The notes under the pieces: generated by a model
Databases searched by the model: none
Told to the model about the DNA's origin: nothing
What the model saw: only the letters and a program-made list of their open reading frames with translations
Source of the DNA: an uncultured Burkholderiales bacterium
Lineage (GTDB): Bacteria; Pseudomonadota; Gammaproteobacteria; Burkholderiales; Burkholderiaceae
DNA: 5,687 bases
NCBI GenBank assembly: GCA_937891045.1
Contig: CALBEV010000053.1
Span: 1-5,687, forward strand
Reading direction: 5' to 3'
Shown: positions 5,060 to 5,687 of the stretch, piece by piece
Numbering within the stretch: the first letter of the stretch is position 1
Layout: each line of letters starts with the position of its first letter
Translations under genes and position numbers: made by a program

Positions 5060-5687
5060 AAACGAACGACCTGATTGCCTTGCTGGCCAGCGACACGCTG
5101 CAGCCACAAAAACCTGTGCGCCAACAACTGCTGCGTCAATTGGTGCTTGGTGCAGCGGTCTGTGGCTTGCTGTTGTTGGCCGTGTTTGGCCTGAACCCGC
5201 AGATGGACCAAATGGCGGTGCACCCGGCCTTCATCACCAAGATGCTGTGGCTCACGGCCTTGATGGGTTTCAGCTTGTATGGCTTGTTTCGTCTGGCCCG
5301 TCCGGGTGTGGGGCCCGGTCATACCGTGTCGGGCATCGGCTTGGCGCTAATGGCCATGCTCAGCCTGGGCATGCTGCAACTGCTTCAAACCGATTCAGCA
5401 GGGCGCTCTGGCCAGTGGATGGGTGGTACCTGGGAGGTCTGCTCGGCCAGCATCGTGGCCTTGTCTTTGCCCGTCCTCGGTGCTTTGCTGTGGGCCTTGC
5501 GGCAGCTGGCCCCTACGCGTCCAGCCCTGACGGGCGCGGTGGCAGGCATGCTGGCAGGCAGCTTGGCGGCCAGCATTTATTCATTGCATTGCCCAGAAAC
5601 GAGTTTGACGTTTTTTGCCCTCTGGTACGAGGGCGGTATCGCCTTGGTTTCTGCTTTGGGTGCGGTGTTGGGCGCGCGTTGGCTGCG
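5056..5687 (+). CDS. nrsF: NrsF/DUF1109 membrane anti-sigma factor (C-terminal end cut by window)
   Basis: Inner-membrane protein of the DUF1109 family, whose characterised member NrsF holds the partner sigma factor inactive until metal stress. The first 210 residues are visible with no stop; the family is usually only a little longer, so just the tail is missing. Six hydrophobic segments lie near 28-46, 62-81, 92-111, 130-149, 158-177 and 192-209. The cytoplasmic N-terminus (MKTNDLIALLASDT) is the likely sigma-binding region. Family-typical sites are GGTWEVC (Cys129) and SLHCPE (His178, Cys179) followed by FFALWYEGG. The two cysteines lie in or near the membrane and are the expected sensing residues; a further Cys36 sits in the first helix. 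The ATG at 5056 overlaps the sigma stop, implying coupled synthesis and near-stoichiometric amounts. Family assignment is firm; the exact inducer (copper, gold, dichromate, cadmium or thiol stress) cannot be read from the sequence. Confidence 0.92.
   Translation, partial: MKTNDLIALLASDTLQPQKPVRQQLLRQLVLGAAVCGLLLLAVFGLNPQMDQMAVHPAFITKMLWLTALMGFSLYGLFRLARPGVGPGHTVSGIGLALMAMLSLGMLQLLQTDSAGRSGQWMGGTWEVCSASIVALSLPVLGALLWALRQLAPTRPALTGAVAGMLAGSLAASIYSLHCPETSLTFFALWYEGGIALVSALGAVLGARWL

Overview
The window looks like chromosome of a betaproteobacterium, probably a Burkholderiales member of the Comamonadaceae type. This is inferred from moderately high GC, codon choice and protein style; no rRNA or marker gene is present to fix it. 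It is densely coded. Five genes and a truncated sixth lie on the minus strand in the left three quarters. A sigma/anti-sigma pair diverges on the plus strand at the right. No tRNA, rRNA, CRISPR array or mobile element was seen.

Reading outward from the divergent promoter region (about 4323-4498): on the minus strand lies a bufferin-type RiPP operon. It encodes a small exported precursor with three Cys-rich KDGKCGEGKCG repeats (4020-4322), an MNIO/DUF692 modifying enzyme (3022-3918), its DUF2063 partner (2288-3022) and a DoxX-family membrane protein (1785-2291). The last three overlap by 1 and 4 bases. After a 174-base gap come a periplasmic thioredoxin-like protein (1215-1610) and a CcdA/DsbD-like membrane reductant carrier (458-1187). 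The carrier gene is interrupted by a one-base frameshift at a run of seven G. Last is the 5' end of a YnjB-like ABC-transporter solute-binding protein (402 to the left edge). On the plus strand are an ECF-type sigma factor (4499-5059) and, overlapping it by 4 bases, a six-helix DUF1109/NrsF anti-sigma factor (5056 to the right edge, nearly complete).

The main new observation is regulatory. The same bipartite motif, GTAACT - 16 bases - CGAA (or CGGA), occurs three times with identical spacing and correct orientation. It precedes the precursor gene, the sigma gene and the thioredoxin/CcdA pair. It resembles the promoter recalled for Caulobacter SigF, the sigma factor held by NrsF. The simplest model is one self-contained regulon: NrsF senses metal or thiol stress and releases the sigma factor. 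The sigma factor then turns on itself, the copper-buffering modified peptide and its enzymes, and a thiol-reductant export module. Placing the thioredoxin/CcdA pair in this regulon is an inference from the promoter match.
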